A stretch of 60,810 bases of DNA from JAVVRP01 sp036654655 (lineage in GTDB: Bacteria; Bacillota; Clostridia; Christensenellales; UBA1242), in contig JAVVRP010000005.1 of NCBI GenBank assembly GCA_036654655.1, positions 1-60,810 of the forward strand, in the 5' to 3' direction. Positions within the stretch are counted from its first letter, which is position 1; every line of letters begins with the position of its first letter. Under the pieces are notes generated by a model. It was not told the origin of the DNA, did not search any database, and saw only the letters and a program-made list of their open reading frames with translations. A program made the position numbers and the translations under genes. Of the stretch, positions 31,452 through 43,900 are shown piece after piece.

Positions 31452-31480
31452 AGTATAACATATAGAATTTGCCTTGTCAA
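31452..31480 (-). promoter_or_regulatory. Consensus promoter of rpmG-secE-nusG-rplK-rplA
   Basis: TTGACA (31475-31480) and TATACT (31452-31457) with a 17-bp spacer on the minus strand, 45 nt before rpmG. Confidence 0.9.
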
Positions 31481-31587
31481 TTATATTTCCATAAATTTTT
31501 ACCTACCTATTATTTTGCAAAAACATTTTTAAAATTATTTAAAATGTGTTATATTAACATCAACATGTTTAATTTTAGGAGTTTTGA

Positions 31588-32127
31588 ATGACAAAAAATG
31601 ACTATAAAGAAGAGTTTTATAAACTACGAACTCGCTTAAATCTAGCAATAAATAACAAAAGTGGAAAAGAAAATTTTGCAGATTTTTTTACTGAACTTTC
31701 TGTTGATGCCATGGAAAACGACCCTGTTGCGCAAGATTTTTTAGGCTGGCTTTTTAAACACGGTGTGCAAGGTTATCTTCCAGAAAATTTTGAAACATCG
31801 CAAAAATGGTTTATTTTGGCTGGTTCCAATGGAAATTCATTTTCACTGGACAGGCTTATGATTTACCTTAATTATGCCATTGATGAAATTGTTTATAATG
31901 ACGATTTTGGCTTGATAAAAGGCAAGAATAATCTTAATTCTGAAAATTATGTTATTGTTTTAGGAAAATATGTTTGTGATGGAATTGCCGACAAACTTGG
32001 GCTAGATGCAAAATTACTTGCAAAACAAAAACCGACTGGTTTGGAATTTAGTACTAAATTAATGTATAACTTTGACAAGGCAAGAAATATTGCAATTCCC
32101 ACTATTATTGAATTTTTAAAAAAATAA
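31588..32127 (+). CDS. Sel1-repeat-like small protein, 179 aa
   Basis: Residues about 45-85 (DPVAQDFLGWLFKHGVQGYL, then SQKWFILAGSNGN) fit the Sel1-like repeat pattern, an alpha/alpha repeat used for protein-protein contact. Only about one repeat is clear; the rest is helical. There is no signal peptide, so it is probably cytoplasmic. AGGAG stands 7 nt before the ATG. The upstream region has only weak promoter-like boxes. Its partner is unknown. Confidence 0.65.
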   Translation: MTKNDYKEEFYKLRTRLNLAINNKSGKENFADFFTELSVDAMENDPVAQDFLGWLFKHGVQGYLPENFETSQKWFILAGSNGNSFSLDRLMIYLNYAIDEIVYNDDFGLIKGKNNLNSENYVIVLGKYVCDGIADKLGLDAKLLAKQKPTGLEFSTKLMYNFDKARNIAIPTIIEFLKK

Positions 32128-32195
32128 AATTTATTATATATTTTGCATAAAACCCCGTTATTTGAAAAGAATATTTTTATATAATGAGGTGCACA

Positions 32196-32921
32196 ATGAA
32201 AAAATATAATGGGTTATGTTCCACAATTAAAAAAAGTTTTATGGATTATAAACAATTTGGCGACAAATTAATTCTTTCTGGAATACTTGAAGGCGTGATT
32301 GTTTTGCTGGCCATTTTGGTGCCATCTATTGCTTTCCCAATTGTTGCATATTCTTTTTTATGCGTTGGACAAGCAGGATTTTGTTTGGCAATATTAAGCG
32401 AAAAAAAAGCGGATGTAAAAAATGTTTTTTGCAATTATAAAACCTTTTTAAATGCGTTTACTGCTAAAATATTGGTTGTTGCAACTGCTATGCTTTGTTT
32501 GTTTTTATTTATTATTCCCGCAATAATTGTACTTTTAAACTATTCTTTTGTCAGCCATATTATTGCAACAAATAATTTTACCCCTTTTCAAGCACTTGCC
32601 GAAAGCCGTAAAATGACAAAAGGAATAAGACTGGGGCTACTTGCAATTTGGATTTTTGGACTTTTTTCTGTTGCTGTTTGCGGTGCTTTGGGTTTTGGAA
32701 TTGTTGCTATTGTAAGCACTTTTAGCGTTCTTACACTTTTTTGGAAACTTTTTATTGCAATTATGTTTTCACTTGTTCCATTTTTTACTTTTGCATTCCC
32801 TATTTTTAACCTTATGATTTCTAATGCTTTTTTGCAAGTTAAAAATTATGATATACAAAACTCCAAAAAAAAAATAAACAAAAACATTTCACAGCCAAAA
32901 ACTAGTGCACCATTAATTTAA
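32196..32921 (+). CDS. DUF975-like polytopic membrane protein
   Basis: The 241-aa product begins at the ATG at 32196, where GAGGTG stands upstream; an ATG four codons earlier overlaps that site. It has about five or six membrane helices and the segment NFTPFQALAESRKMTKGIRL between helices, the pattern of DUF975 family proteins. The function of that family is not established. Its stop codon directly abuts the stop of the next, convergent gene. Confidence 0.68.
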   Translation: MKKYNGLCSTIKKSFMDYKQFGDKLILSGILEGVIVLLAILVPSIAFPIVAYSFLCVGQAGFCLAILSEKKADVKNVFCNYKTFLNAFTAKILVVATAMLCLFLFIIPAIIVLLNYSFVSHIIATNNFTPFQALAESRKMTKGIRLGLLAIWIFGLFSVAVCGALGFGIVAIVSTFSVLTLFWKLFIAIMFSLVPFFTFAFPIFNLMISNAFLQVKNYDIQNSKKKINKNISQPKTSAPLI

Positions 32922-33446
32922 TTATCTTAAATATAAAGTTGATTTTACGTTTTCCAAAAGATTGGATATTGCTTTTTTAATTTTGCATAACTCATCTTTG
33001 TTGTCAGGCTGAATTTCAAGCAGTTTTGTTGCAATTGAAAGTTGCATTATAATTGCGTTTTTTAATATGTAAGTTGATTTTTGAACTTGAAAATTATTTT
33101 TGTTGCATTTTTGTTTGACATTTTCATATTTTAATTTATTTTTAAGTTCCTCTGTTTTGTTAACTTCTTTAATTTGCGTTAACATAAAATCTAGTTCTAT
33201 TGATGTGGCAACGCATCTTTTATGTGCAATATGTAATGGCTGATTTTTAGGATATCTTGTGCACAAATTAAAATAAGAAGTTGTTAAAAATTCAACATCA
33301 TTTAAAATAAGTTGAAAATTAATTAAATTTGGAGGTTGGGCATTTAATCGAACAAAAACAAAGCCTTGCTTTTGAAGTGCTTTTGAATATTCTTTTGCCA
33401 TTTCTTCAATATTGTTTGTTGTTGTTTGAAAATCGTTAAATTGCAT
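32922..33446 (-). CDS. Hypothetical helical protein, 174 aa
   Basis: I recognise no family. The product is soluble, mainly helical and rich in Lys, Asn and Leu, with LQKQGFVFVRLNAQPPNL near the start. GAGGT precedes the ATG. It lies 50 nt downstream of the cardiolipin synthase on the same strand with no terminator between, so it may be the third gene of that unit. A TTGTAA-like -35 in the gap could give independent expression. Confidence 0.6.
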   Translation of the reverse strand: MQFNDFQTTTNNIEEMAKEYSKALQKQGFVFVRLNAQPPNLINFQLILNDVEFLTTSYFNLCTRYPKNQPLHIAHKRCVATSIELDFMLTQIKEVNKTEELKNKLKYENVKQKCNKNNFQVQKSTYILKNAIIMQLSIATKLLEIQPDNKDELCKIKKAISNLLENVKSTLYLR

Positions 33447-33496
33447 ATTATAACCTCAGCAATCTATATGCAATATAATAAATTTAAGTTACAATT

Positions 33497-34939
33497 TTAT
33501 AGCAAAGGTGAAAAAAGCCTAAACAATGCCTGTGCAAGTTTTGTTAACAAAGGCTTGTGCCTGAACAGATAGTTTGTTGCAAGCAGTGAGTGTATTTTAT
33601 CTTTTTCAACCATTTTGGCAAAATCATCGCATGTTTTTTTGCAATAAATAACTGCATTTAGTTCAAAATTAAGTTCAAAACTACGGTTATCTGCATTGCA
33701 TGATCCAATTGTTATTGCGGTGTCATCTATCATTAATACTTTTGAATGCATAAATCCTTTGTAAAGCCAAACCTTTATGCCAATTTCAGTAAGGTCTTTT
33801 GCATATGATAAAGTTGCAGCATAAACAATTTTTTTGTCAGGACGGTCTGGAATAAAAACATTTACGTCAACACCACTCATGTGTGCCATTTTAAGTGCAG
33901 TCATAAAACTTTCGTCAGGAATTAAATATGGCGTTTGCAAAACAATACTTTTTTTTGCAGTTTGCATCATTTTGATCATTGTATCTTTAATTTGCTGAGT
34001 TTTTTCATCTGGTCCACTTGCAATTGACTGAACAAACGCCGTCCCTTTTTTTTCTTGGGCAGGAAAATATTCACTTTTAAATAAATCATTAGGTGGGCTG
34101 GTTATTTTTTTGCAAAATCTCCAATCAACAAAAAAATGACTTTGAAAACCAGCAACTGATTCTCCCTCAATTTTGCAATGAGTATCCCTCCATGGGCTAA
34201 GTTTTTTGCTTCGCCCCATATGGTCCTCTCTTATGTTAATGCCACCAATAAAGGCTGTTTTTCCGTCTATTATTGCAAGTTTTTTGTGGTTACGATAGTT
34301 AACCTTAAAATTAATAACTCTTATTCCCATAAATGGTGGAAAAAACTCCGCAACTTCACCGCCCGCCCTTTTAAGCCTTTTAAAAAAACGTCTTGGAGCC
34401 CTTAGGCAACCCACTGAATCATAAATTAATTTTACTTTAACACCTTCCATGGCCTTTTTGCAAAGAATGTCCATAATGTCACAGCCTATTTTATCATCTG
34501 CAAAAATATAATATTCCATGTTAATGGAACTTTTTGCACTGGTTAAACTTTGCTTTAAACTGTCAATTTTGGAAAGTCCATCGTTATAAATTGTTACATT
34601 GTTATTCAAAAAAATTTGACTGCCATATGATCGTTTGTTAAATTGTGCAATACTTTCTGCATCTTTATTAATTTTTTCCAAATCATCTGTACTTATGTTT
34701 TTTTTGTGATATAACTTAATTTGTTCACTAAATGCTCGCCTGTTTTTAACAAGCATTCTGGTGGACACGCTTAACCCACTTCCAATTAAAAGATAAAAAC
34801 TAAAACCCAAAACTGGCGCAAAAACCATTATCATTAACCATGAAATTATAACCTGTGGTTTTTTTCGCTCTATAAATATCATTGCGAAAATAAACAAAAT
34901 GTTTATGAATAATATAATTAACAATATATTCTGCGCCAT
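33497..34939 (-). CDS. cls: Cardiolipin synthase (phospholipase D family)
   Basis: The enzyme joins two phosphatidylglycerol molecules to cardiolipin and glycerol at the membrane. The 480-aa product has two N-terminal membrane helices (about 5-21 and 31-52) and both HKD motifs: His218, Lys220, Asp225 in NHKKLAIIDGKTAFIGG and His398, Lys400, Asp405 in MHSKVLMIDDTAITIGS. The ATG at 34939 after AGGAGG replaces a start 20 codons earlier that overlaps the giant gene. It follows the 3343-aa gene by 46 nt with no terminator or promoter seen, so the two are probably cotranscribed. Confidence 0.93.
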   Translation of the reverse strand: MAQNILLIILFINILFIFAMIFIERKKPQVIISWLMIMVFAPVLGFSFYLLIGSGLSVSTRMLVKNRRAFSEQIKLYHKKNISTDDLEKINKDAESIAQFNKRSYGSQIFLNNNVTIYNDGLSKIDSLKQSLTSAKSSINMEYYIFADDKIGCDIMDILCKKAMEGVKVKLIYDSVGCLRAPRRFFKRLKRAGGEVAEFFPPFMGIRVINFKVNYRNHKKLAIIDGKTAFIGGINIREDHMGRSKKLSPWRDTHCKIEGESVAGFQSHFFVDWRFCKKITSPPNDLFKSEYFPAQEKKGTAFVQSIASGPDEKTQQIKDTMIKMMQTAKKSIVLQTPYLIPDESFMTALKMAHMSGVDVNVFIPDRPDKKIVYAATLSYAKDLTEIGIKVWLYKGFMHSKVLMIDDTAITIGSCNADNRSFELNFELNAVIYCKKTCDDFAKMVEKDKIHSLLATNYLFRHKPLLTKLAQALFRLFSPLL

Positions 34940-34985
34940 TTTATTTTGCCTCCTCTTATGAAATTTATTGTTTAAAGATTCACAA

Positions 34986-37900
34986 TTATGGACTAGCAAT
35001 TGGTTTTACATTTACTGTTCCAATTAACAACGATTTTGCTGATGTTCCATATTTTATAAATACATCAATTTCCAAATATTCAGTTCCCAATATAAAATCT
35101 GCGTTAGTTGTTAAATTGCCATTTGAATTAATTGTACCCTTTCCTGCTTTTATTTTAAACTCAATCAAGGCTGTTGAATAGGTTGCTAATGTTTGATAAT
35201 TATTGTTTTCATATATATCATTATCATAAGCATCTTTTAAGTAAAAATATTTTCCCCAGTTTGCAAGAGTTATAATTTTGTCGATTGGCAACTCAATTTC
35301 ACAAACACCACCATTGTAGGCTCTTGAAACATCAACCCAGTTTGCTTTTGTTGTAACCCTCATGTTAAGGTTTATTTGCTGTGCTACTTTAATGTTTGTT
35401 TTGTCAATTGGATTTGTTTTGTCAGTTAAAAATGACACAATAAAATTTTGATCCATTGGCTGATACATAATGTTTTTTCCAGATGGCGTTTTTGTTGTTT
35501 GCGTGTTTACATTTGTTTCAAAATCGCTGTCCAACTTTTTTTGAAAAAATAAACATGAGGTATCTTGGGTTTCAAACAACGCTGCTGAAATTCCCTTTAA
35601 TGTTTCAAGATCTGTTTTATTACCAAATTTTGTCAGTTCTGCATCACTTTCTCCAACACTTGAACTGTCCGAACGCAACCCGTTGTAATAAAAGCGAGAT
35701 TTTTCGCCATTTTTATAAAGTCCGTTCTTTATTGTGACTTGTTTATCAATTCCATTTGCGAGTGCAGAAATATGTTTTCTTTCATAAGCGTCAAGTTTTA
35801 CAGGTATGTTATAATTTTCAATTGTGCCATTTGTTTCACTTGTAAAACACGTTTGAACAATGTCATTTGCAGTTTTGCCATCATCACGTGTATTAATTGT
35901 TAAAATTTGGTCGTCCACAATTGTTACTGGGGCATTTAGATAAACATAAATTTTCATATTTGTGCCCTTTTGAGCACCACTTAAATTAGTTGGAATTGTA
36001 ATTGTTGTTCCGCTTATTGTTATTCCGCTTTCTGTTGCTGTTTTGCAGTTTACAATTCCTACGTTTGTACCATTTGCATCAAACGTTTCAATTCGTAAGC
36101 CTTTAATAACCCCCAAATTTTTGGCTAAAAATTCATCTTCATAAATAATGTTTGCTGTGCCTTCTGCAAACTTTATTGTGGTATCTTTATAATGCAATTG
36201 TATTGTTAAGGTTTCTGTTGCAACATTATCTATATTCTTTTTTATATTTATAAATCCATCTTTTAAATAATACTGCGGAATAAAATAATTTGGTGTTGCA
36301 CTTTTACTTTTCATAAAATCTTTATAAGGGACTCTTTGCGCATCATCAAAAAAGCCATCATCTCCAATTTTTGTAAACTTAAAACCATCTGTCTCCTTAA
36401 AGTAATTTTCGAAACCCTTCAAATTACTCGGATTAAAACAAATTGACTTTCCACTTGACAAAGAGCGCTCCCCAATTGTAAACTCTTGTTTTGCATCAAA
36501 AACTGAAACATAATCAATTATGTTAAATGGGACATCATCTCTTACGTATATATTTTTTAATTCATCACCCTTGGTTTGAAAATAATATCTTTGATTAACC
36601 TTTATGTTTTGCACCAAAGTTGTTTGTTCCCCTCCTTTTTCTAACGTTATTTTGACAATTAAATCTGCGCTAATTGGTGCTTCTCTTGGAAGATAATTAA
36701 GTTTAATTGTTAATATAGATTTTGTTATTTCATCAATTTCATGTGACCACTTAAATTTGGCATTTGAACATTCAATTTCAACACCATTATCAGGGATTTT
36801 TCCGCCATTAGTTTCAACTATATTTAACACAACATCATCAATCTCTGGGTTAATTGCCTCTGTGCTGGGTTTAAAAATAATTTTATCGCCCTCATAAACG
36901 TTTAATAATTGTACTTGATTTTCTATTTTTGGAAATGTTCCGCCCTTTTCCACGTTTAAACGTATGTAGTATTTAAAATTAAAACCAAATTCATCTTCTA
37001 TAACAAGAACTATATTTTTTGTACCATAACTTGGCTTTTTAAAAGTTAAAATTCTTGTTCCTTGCGAATTTAAATTTTCAATAGGCTCAAAGCCCTTTGG
37101 ACCATTGTAAACAATTTCAAAAATAGGCTTGTCAAGAACTTTTGCACTTAAATAATTAATATTCCCCTGTGCGCCTTGTGTTCTTGTTATAAGCACGTTG
37201 CTATATTTTCCCACTGTTTGAACAGGGCTTGATGTGCCAAGTATAAAATTGTGAGCCGTGCTGTCACTTGCTGTGTATGAATCAATTAAGTATGGGTTTT
37301 GTATGGAATTAATGTTAAATGTTCCGTTTGATTCATAATTTTTGATTTCAACAGAATAATCATGTTTTATTGTTGCGGAAAGAATTTGCTTGTAACTAAA
37401 TTCTCCACATTTAATTGTTATTCCATAAGTGACATAAACTCCACTGTTTAAATTTGTTCCGCCAGGAGCGCCTTGTGCAATCAATTTATAAAATCTGGAA
37501 TTTGATTGTTGTGGGGATGCAATTAACAAGCATTTATTTAAAGATTCTGGTGCAAAAGGATTAAGGGTTATTCCATCTTCCTTTTTGCCATAAAATTGCA
37601 TATATTTATAGTCGTTTGTTGAATTTTTATAATAAATATTGTTAACAATGTCGTATTGTGCAAGGGCTGTTTCCACAGAAATTGAATAAGAGCCCGTGTA
37701 CATATTGTTAACGGCGGGTGTTGCATCAACAATTTGTTGATGAGTTTTGCCTGCAAGCGTTATGCCATAAACCTCATTTAAATCTCTGCTTTCTTTACTT
37801 GCAACCATTTCCACTGTGCTTACATTGATTTTTGCGTTAAAGTAATATTCTACATAATAATTTGAAATCAAATTATTAATTTCTGGCAAATTTTTAAATT

Positions 37901-40900
37901 TGATTTTGTAAATTTTTTCCCATATTTGATTTAAACTTGTAACTTCATTTGTTTTAATGCTATCATCAGTTGTTACAAAAATATTTTTAAAAAGTTTGCT
38001 TTTGTCTATCCTGTATTCATTGTAAGTTATTGATAGCCCGCCCAAAACAGGCTTGCCCGTTGCATCAACAACCGCGTCACCATTTGCTGTTTGATATTTA
38101 TCTTTAATTTCTTCTCCTGTGCTTTCAATTCCCAAAAAGTATTTAGAACTTAATTCGGGATTTGCAAAAATGGAAGAAAGTGCAACGTCAATTTTTTCTG
38201 GCATAGAACTGCCATTTTGCTGACCGCTTGCATTGTTTAATGTAACTTTAAAAATGCTTGCACTGCTGGTGTAAACGTTTACAACATAAGTTGCAACTTC
38301 GTCCTCACCAATATGTATTGCAAAAATTATGCTCCCCGCTGTTTTGGTGTTTTTTAATTCTAGTGTAACATCTGATATTAAATCAAAACTTGTTGCACTT
38401 GCATTATTAACTTTAACGTCCACATCGCTGGATGATTTTATTTTTACTGTTGCCACACCGCCCTTTTCAACAACTACACGTGCAAGTTTTTCTGTGCCTG
38501 TTATAACGTTAGAAAGCATTTCATTTGCTTTGCTTAAATTAATTACGCAACCACTTACAACAGATTCTGCAACTTGATGCTCGCCACTTACACCTGGGTT
38601 GGATGTTGCGGTTGGATAATTTATGCCAACAACAATGTTTGGGGTTATTTGAACTTGATAATAGCCATAAAGTTTAAATGTGTTTGTTATTTTATCACCA
38701 AAAACCACAGTTGAATTTACAGATATTTTAACAATAACAGTCCCGCCGATTTGTGTGTTTTTTGCTTTGATTACAAGTGAAGAACATGAGGCAATATTTA
38801 AACCCGTTACAACTTCCGCCACAAAAGTATGCGTTGTGTGAAATTCGTTGAATATTTGATTTATGTTTATTGTTCTTGTGCAACCACCTTCTAGTGGAGG
38901 TAAATCTATGGTTACGCTGTCTTGCGATTCATGCCCGCTAACAACTCCAATATCTGCCATAACAATTAACTCATAGTTATATTCATAATTTACATTGTTA
39001 ATTAATATGGAAATTTTTAACACAAATGTTAAATCTGTTTCATCTTTTAAAACTGACGTGCAATAAACACTTCCATCTTTTAAAATTTTTATAATGCTTT
39101 TTGATGCTTGATTATAAGTTTTTGTAAGCGTTAAAAAGTTGTTATTAAATTCATAAACATATCCACTTTGGGTGCAATTGTTGGTTAATGATTGATTTAA
39201 ACTTATTTTTGTTATTGTTGCATCGGCTGGTGGAGTAATACAATTTTCATATATGCCATTTGCATTAATTGTCTTTTTTGTAACAACTGGATTTGTTAAC
39301 GATTTCCCTATTACAATTGGAAATTGCCATGATGTTCCATTTGGAGCATAAGCAACAAGAGTGCTTTGCAAATCAAAAGGCAATTTGCTTTTGTTTGTTA
39401 TTTCAAGTTTGCAAATTCCGTTTTGAACCACTTGTAAAACCGAAATTGTTCCGTCAACAGTTTGTTCGGTGGCAACTGACAAATATTTTACAAGGTGCTG
39501 TGCATTTTGATTTTGCATAGACAAACAAAATTTTAAACTTGAAGTAGCAACATTTTGTGAAACTCCCTCTTGCTGTAACAGTGTAAATTCTTTTGTTAAA
39601 GTAGTTCCATTTTCCAATCGTCCATTATTTATTAACGATTCTGGCCCATTAACATTTAAATATATTACTGGATTTTCTATTCTTTCATTTGTTAAAATAA
39701 AGTTGTCCAAATTTTTAGTGCTAAAAACATTGTAATAACAAGTTGCTCGGCTACCCTCTGCCAATGAAATTTTTACTCGAATCATAATTTCATGGAATTT
39801 AACAGAAAGTATTCCGCTGTTAACACCTGTTCCAAAACTTGCATAAGTTGAATTGTTTTGTTTTTCAATTAACTTGAAAACTCCATTTTCCTGCAAAAAC
39901 ACGCTATCAATTTCAAAATTTACTTTGTTGCCGTTACTTATTTCTGCTTTTGATTTTATGCTAACAATTTTGTAACGTTTTCCATTAACAGATTTGTTTG
40001 GAACAAGATTACTTTGAGCCTCGTTAAAATTAATTTCTTTTGTCAAAATTCCTTCTGACATTAAAATCGTTTCGAATGGCCATTTTGTTATATTAAGCAC
40101 ATCACCATCGTTTTGACTTTGGTCTGGTGTTAATTCTTTAATATATGGATAGGCTGGAACAATTGAAACGTCTGCCAAAACATTAAGCCTAACAATTATT
40201 TTAAGCCCAAAAATTGTTGCAACAACAAAACACGCCTTATTTATTGGGACATCACTAAAATTAATTTTACCAACTTGCTTTTCTTCAATTATTTTGCTTT
40301 GAACAGCGGCAAAATCCACTGCTGATAGGGAATCTTCGGCTTCTATTGTAAAGGTTGCAAAACTGGACAAAACTTGTTTGCTAAAAATATTTTTAAGGTC
40401 TATTGAATTTGTGCCTTGTGCATTATATTGAATGTTTTTTGCAATTTTGTTGTTGGTCCAAAAATTTTTATTTAGCATGTTAGAAAGATTTAACTTTCCA
40501 TCAATATTTGTAAATTCAAAATCTTTTAATCCACTTTCTGTTTCTTGTTCCAGCCCGATTGCATTTGTTTTTTCATTAATTACATCACTTTTTACAGAAA
40601 AGAAATTATATTTAATTGGGCATAACAAAATTGGAAAATCTCTTGATGCAACTTTTTCGCTTGCACCTTTTCCCATCTTACAAGTTAAGGTTACAAAACA
40701 ATCTTTACCTGTTACAATTCCAGAAAGTTGATTGATTTTTGTGCCGTCATAAAACTCAGCAGGAATTGAATAAGTTGCCGAAAGTTCACCACTGGCAAAA
40801 CTTGTAAAATAAGATGGAATATTTATTTCTCCGCCCGAAATTATGTCACCGCTTGAAAGAAATAAATATTGTTTTCCATTATAAACAACAAAATGGGAGT

Positions 40901-43900
40901 GGTGGTCTTCATTTGGAATAATGTTTGGACATAACACAACATCAAAATAAGAATAAACCATTCTGGAAATTCCGTCATTAATTTCAACAGTTTTAGAACT
41001 ATCTGCGTTTTTAAGCATGTAACCGTTGTAACATAGCACAACTTTGTACATTGTTGGTGCTTTTATTGGTGCTGTTGGTGTAACTTTTCCGTCTGTGGCA
41101 GTTAAAGTGTTTCCCACAACATCTGCTGTTGTTAAATTAACAAATTTTGAAATTGTGTCCCCAGTATAAATTAATTGCCCCAAAACTGTTATTTTACTTT
41201 GATCTATTATATTTTCACTTATATTACTGTTAATTTTGGTAATATTTAAGTTATTGTCAGATGCAAAATCAGATGCAAAATTTGTGTTGTTTGGTTGGTT
41301 TAAATAAAACACTGATGTGCTTTCAATTTTGCCCTTTGCGTTGGAATTAATGTAAAATCTGAACACTTTGTTCCAAGAATATGGGCTATCAATTATGGTG
41401 TAGTTATTGTCTTTTAAACTTGCAACACACAAATTAAACTCTTGCATTTGCCCAAATTTTGTGGTTATATTTTTGATATCAGGAGAAAAGCCGAATTTTT
41501 TGTTAAAAGCCACTACGTTAGAACTTGAATTAAATCCTGTGGTTTCCGATTTAAATGCAACCGATAAATTATTGTCTTTGGATTTAACAAAAGTAATGCT
41601 TAATGAAAAATCTAATGTTGCTCCGTCAAAAATCCCTGTAAACAAATTATTGTTTGCATCAACAAAACTTTGAGCATTAGGATCCCCCGCCGTGGTTACC
41701 CCACCACTTATCATAATGTTAGGCTCAATGTTAAGTTCAATATCTTGGCTAAGCCCCAGCCCAGCAATACTAGCCGTTAAATTTATGGTAAATCTGCTGG
41801 CAAAATGTTGCAAAATTTCAATTTGAGTTATATTGCCCGTTGTTTCCGTTATTTTGAGCATATCTTTGATTGAATTTTTAATTACGTCCGAAGTTAAATC
41901 AGTATTTAATTTGTACGTTATAAGTGAACTTGCATCAATTTCATCTGTAATTTCATCTGTTTTAAACTTCCAACTTAAAAGTCCTTTAATTTTTGTTGTT
42001 TCCGTTCCAATCGTAATGCTTGACGGCGTTATATTAATTTTTCTGCCTTTGTTTCCGTAAAGAGAAATTGTTTGCTTTTTAAAGTCATAAGATGGGCTGG
42101 ACGCTGATTTTGAATAAATTGAAACATGGACAAAATCTTTTCCATCTATTGTTGAATTTAAATTTTCTTGAATAATTTCCACATTTGAAATTGGAATGAC
42201 TTTAACATTAAAAGTAAATTGTGCCTGTGTAATTTTTTCACCCTGTGAGTTGTTGTAACACAATGAAATGTTTGCCGTGCCACTTCCAACAAAACTAAGT
42301 GTTTTGCCAATTACTTCTGCAACATTGTTTGTTACGTCAATTAATGCAATTACTTTTGAATCACTTGTTTCAACAAAATATGTGGGATAGGTTGTTGGCT
42401 CTTTAAACTTATCCTGACACACAATGTTTAAACATTTGTTATCATCCAAAAATTTAATTGATTTGCCATTTGTTGTGTGTGTTGTTATTGCTGTTGTGGC
42501 ATCGGTCAGCGAAACAGTTGTGCTAATTATAATTGGCTCACTGTTTTTGTTGTATATTTCCCCCTTATCAACTGGTGGAGTTGCTTCCCCCGCCACTTTT
42601 CCAGATGGAATTAAAGATTCTTTTATCACTTTAAATCCAAAATTATTTGAACTTGCAAATGCATTATAAATTTGTATAAATTCAAGTTTTTTGTTGCCCG
42701 TTTCTGTTTTGCTTGCTGTTTCTGCATAGGTTGTAACAACAATTTCCATTGCCCCATGTGAAGCAATAGGTTTGTAAATCAGTTTAATTGAATATTCATA
42801 ACTTTTTTCCACATAGTTTAACGGGATTGCTGATATTGAGCATTTAAATTTAGACTCTGCTCCGTCCCAAACACTTGAAATAAGTGGACTAAGCAAAATT
42901 TCAGATTCCGAAGTATGCACAAATTTTAGCAACAATTCACCATTTTGAACTGATTTTTTAAGTTGCTCAACATTATTTGAATTAATGGAAACATAAAAAG
43001 CGTTTTGGCTTTCGGGCTGGCTTATTGAAGTGTCCATTCTGGAATCTTTGTATGCCAAGTATGTTTTTTCTAATAATGTATCCTTTCCCTCTGTAACTGC
43101 AATTCCTTTAAATTTTCCTGTACTAAGTTCTGCAAGAACAACATTTCCAGACAAACTTTTTAGCGTTTCGCCAACAAAAATGTTTATAAATTCAATATTA
43201 TTTCCAGAATCAACACTGCTTTTGTCAAACTCATAAGAACCGTCACTATTAATTATTATATCACCATTGCGATCTGTTTTTAATGTTGCAAAAAATATCT
43301 TAAACGTTTTGCCACTTGACTCTTTTGTTGGTTGCAAAATATGTGAAAGAGGTATTTCATATATGTTTTGTGCACCATCAACCTTTGAATCGGTTGAAAC
43401 AGAATTATTAACAATAAACATTCCCTCAACTTTTGTGCACAAGCATGCAGGTTTGTCCACAGTTTCACCAGTGCCCAAAACAAAAAATCTTATTGTTTTA
43501 TAATAATTTGCATTGGGTATATTTACATTTAAAGTTCCATTTAAAGTTTTTGTTAAATCAAATTCAGGCAATATTTGCTTTGAATTTTCACCACCGTTTA
43601 TTTCGTTTATAATTGTAATTTCAACTTGTGAATTATCAATCCAATTAACTGGATTTGATGCGGGTGCAATAACATTAAAGTTGTATACGTGTTGTGGCAC
43701 AACAAGTTCGGCGTCAGATTTTTCTAACATGTATTCAATAATCATTTTGTAACTTCCAAGAGCCGTTGCAGAAAATTGCCAATAACTGTTTTCAACAAAC
43801 AATTTATTTGTTGTTGGCAAGTAAAAAGTTTTTGCATTCATTAAAACTGTTTCTTTTTTATCAACAAGGTCAATAATTGGGTTTTGCGCTAACATATCAA

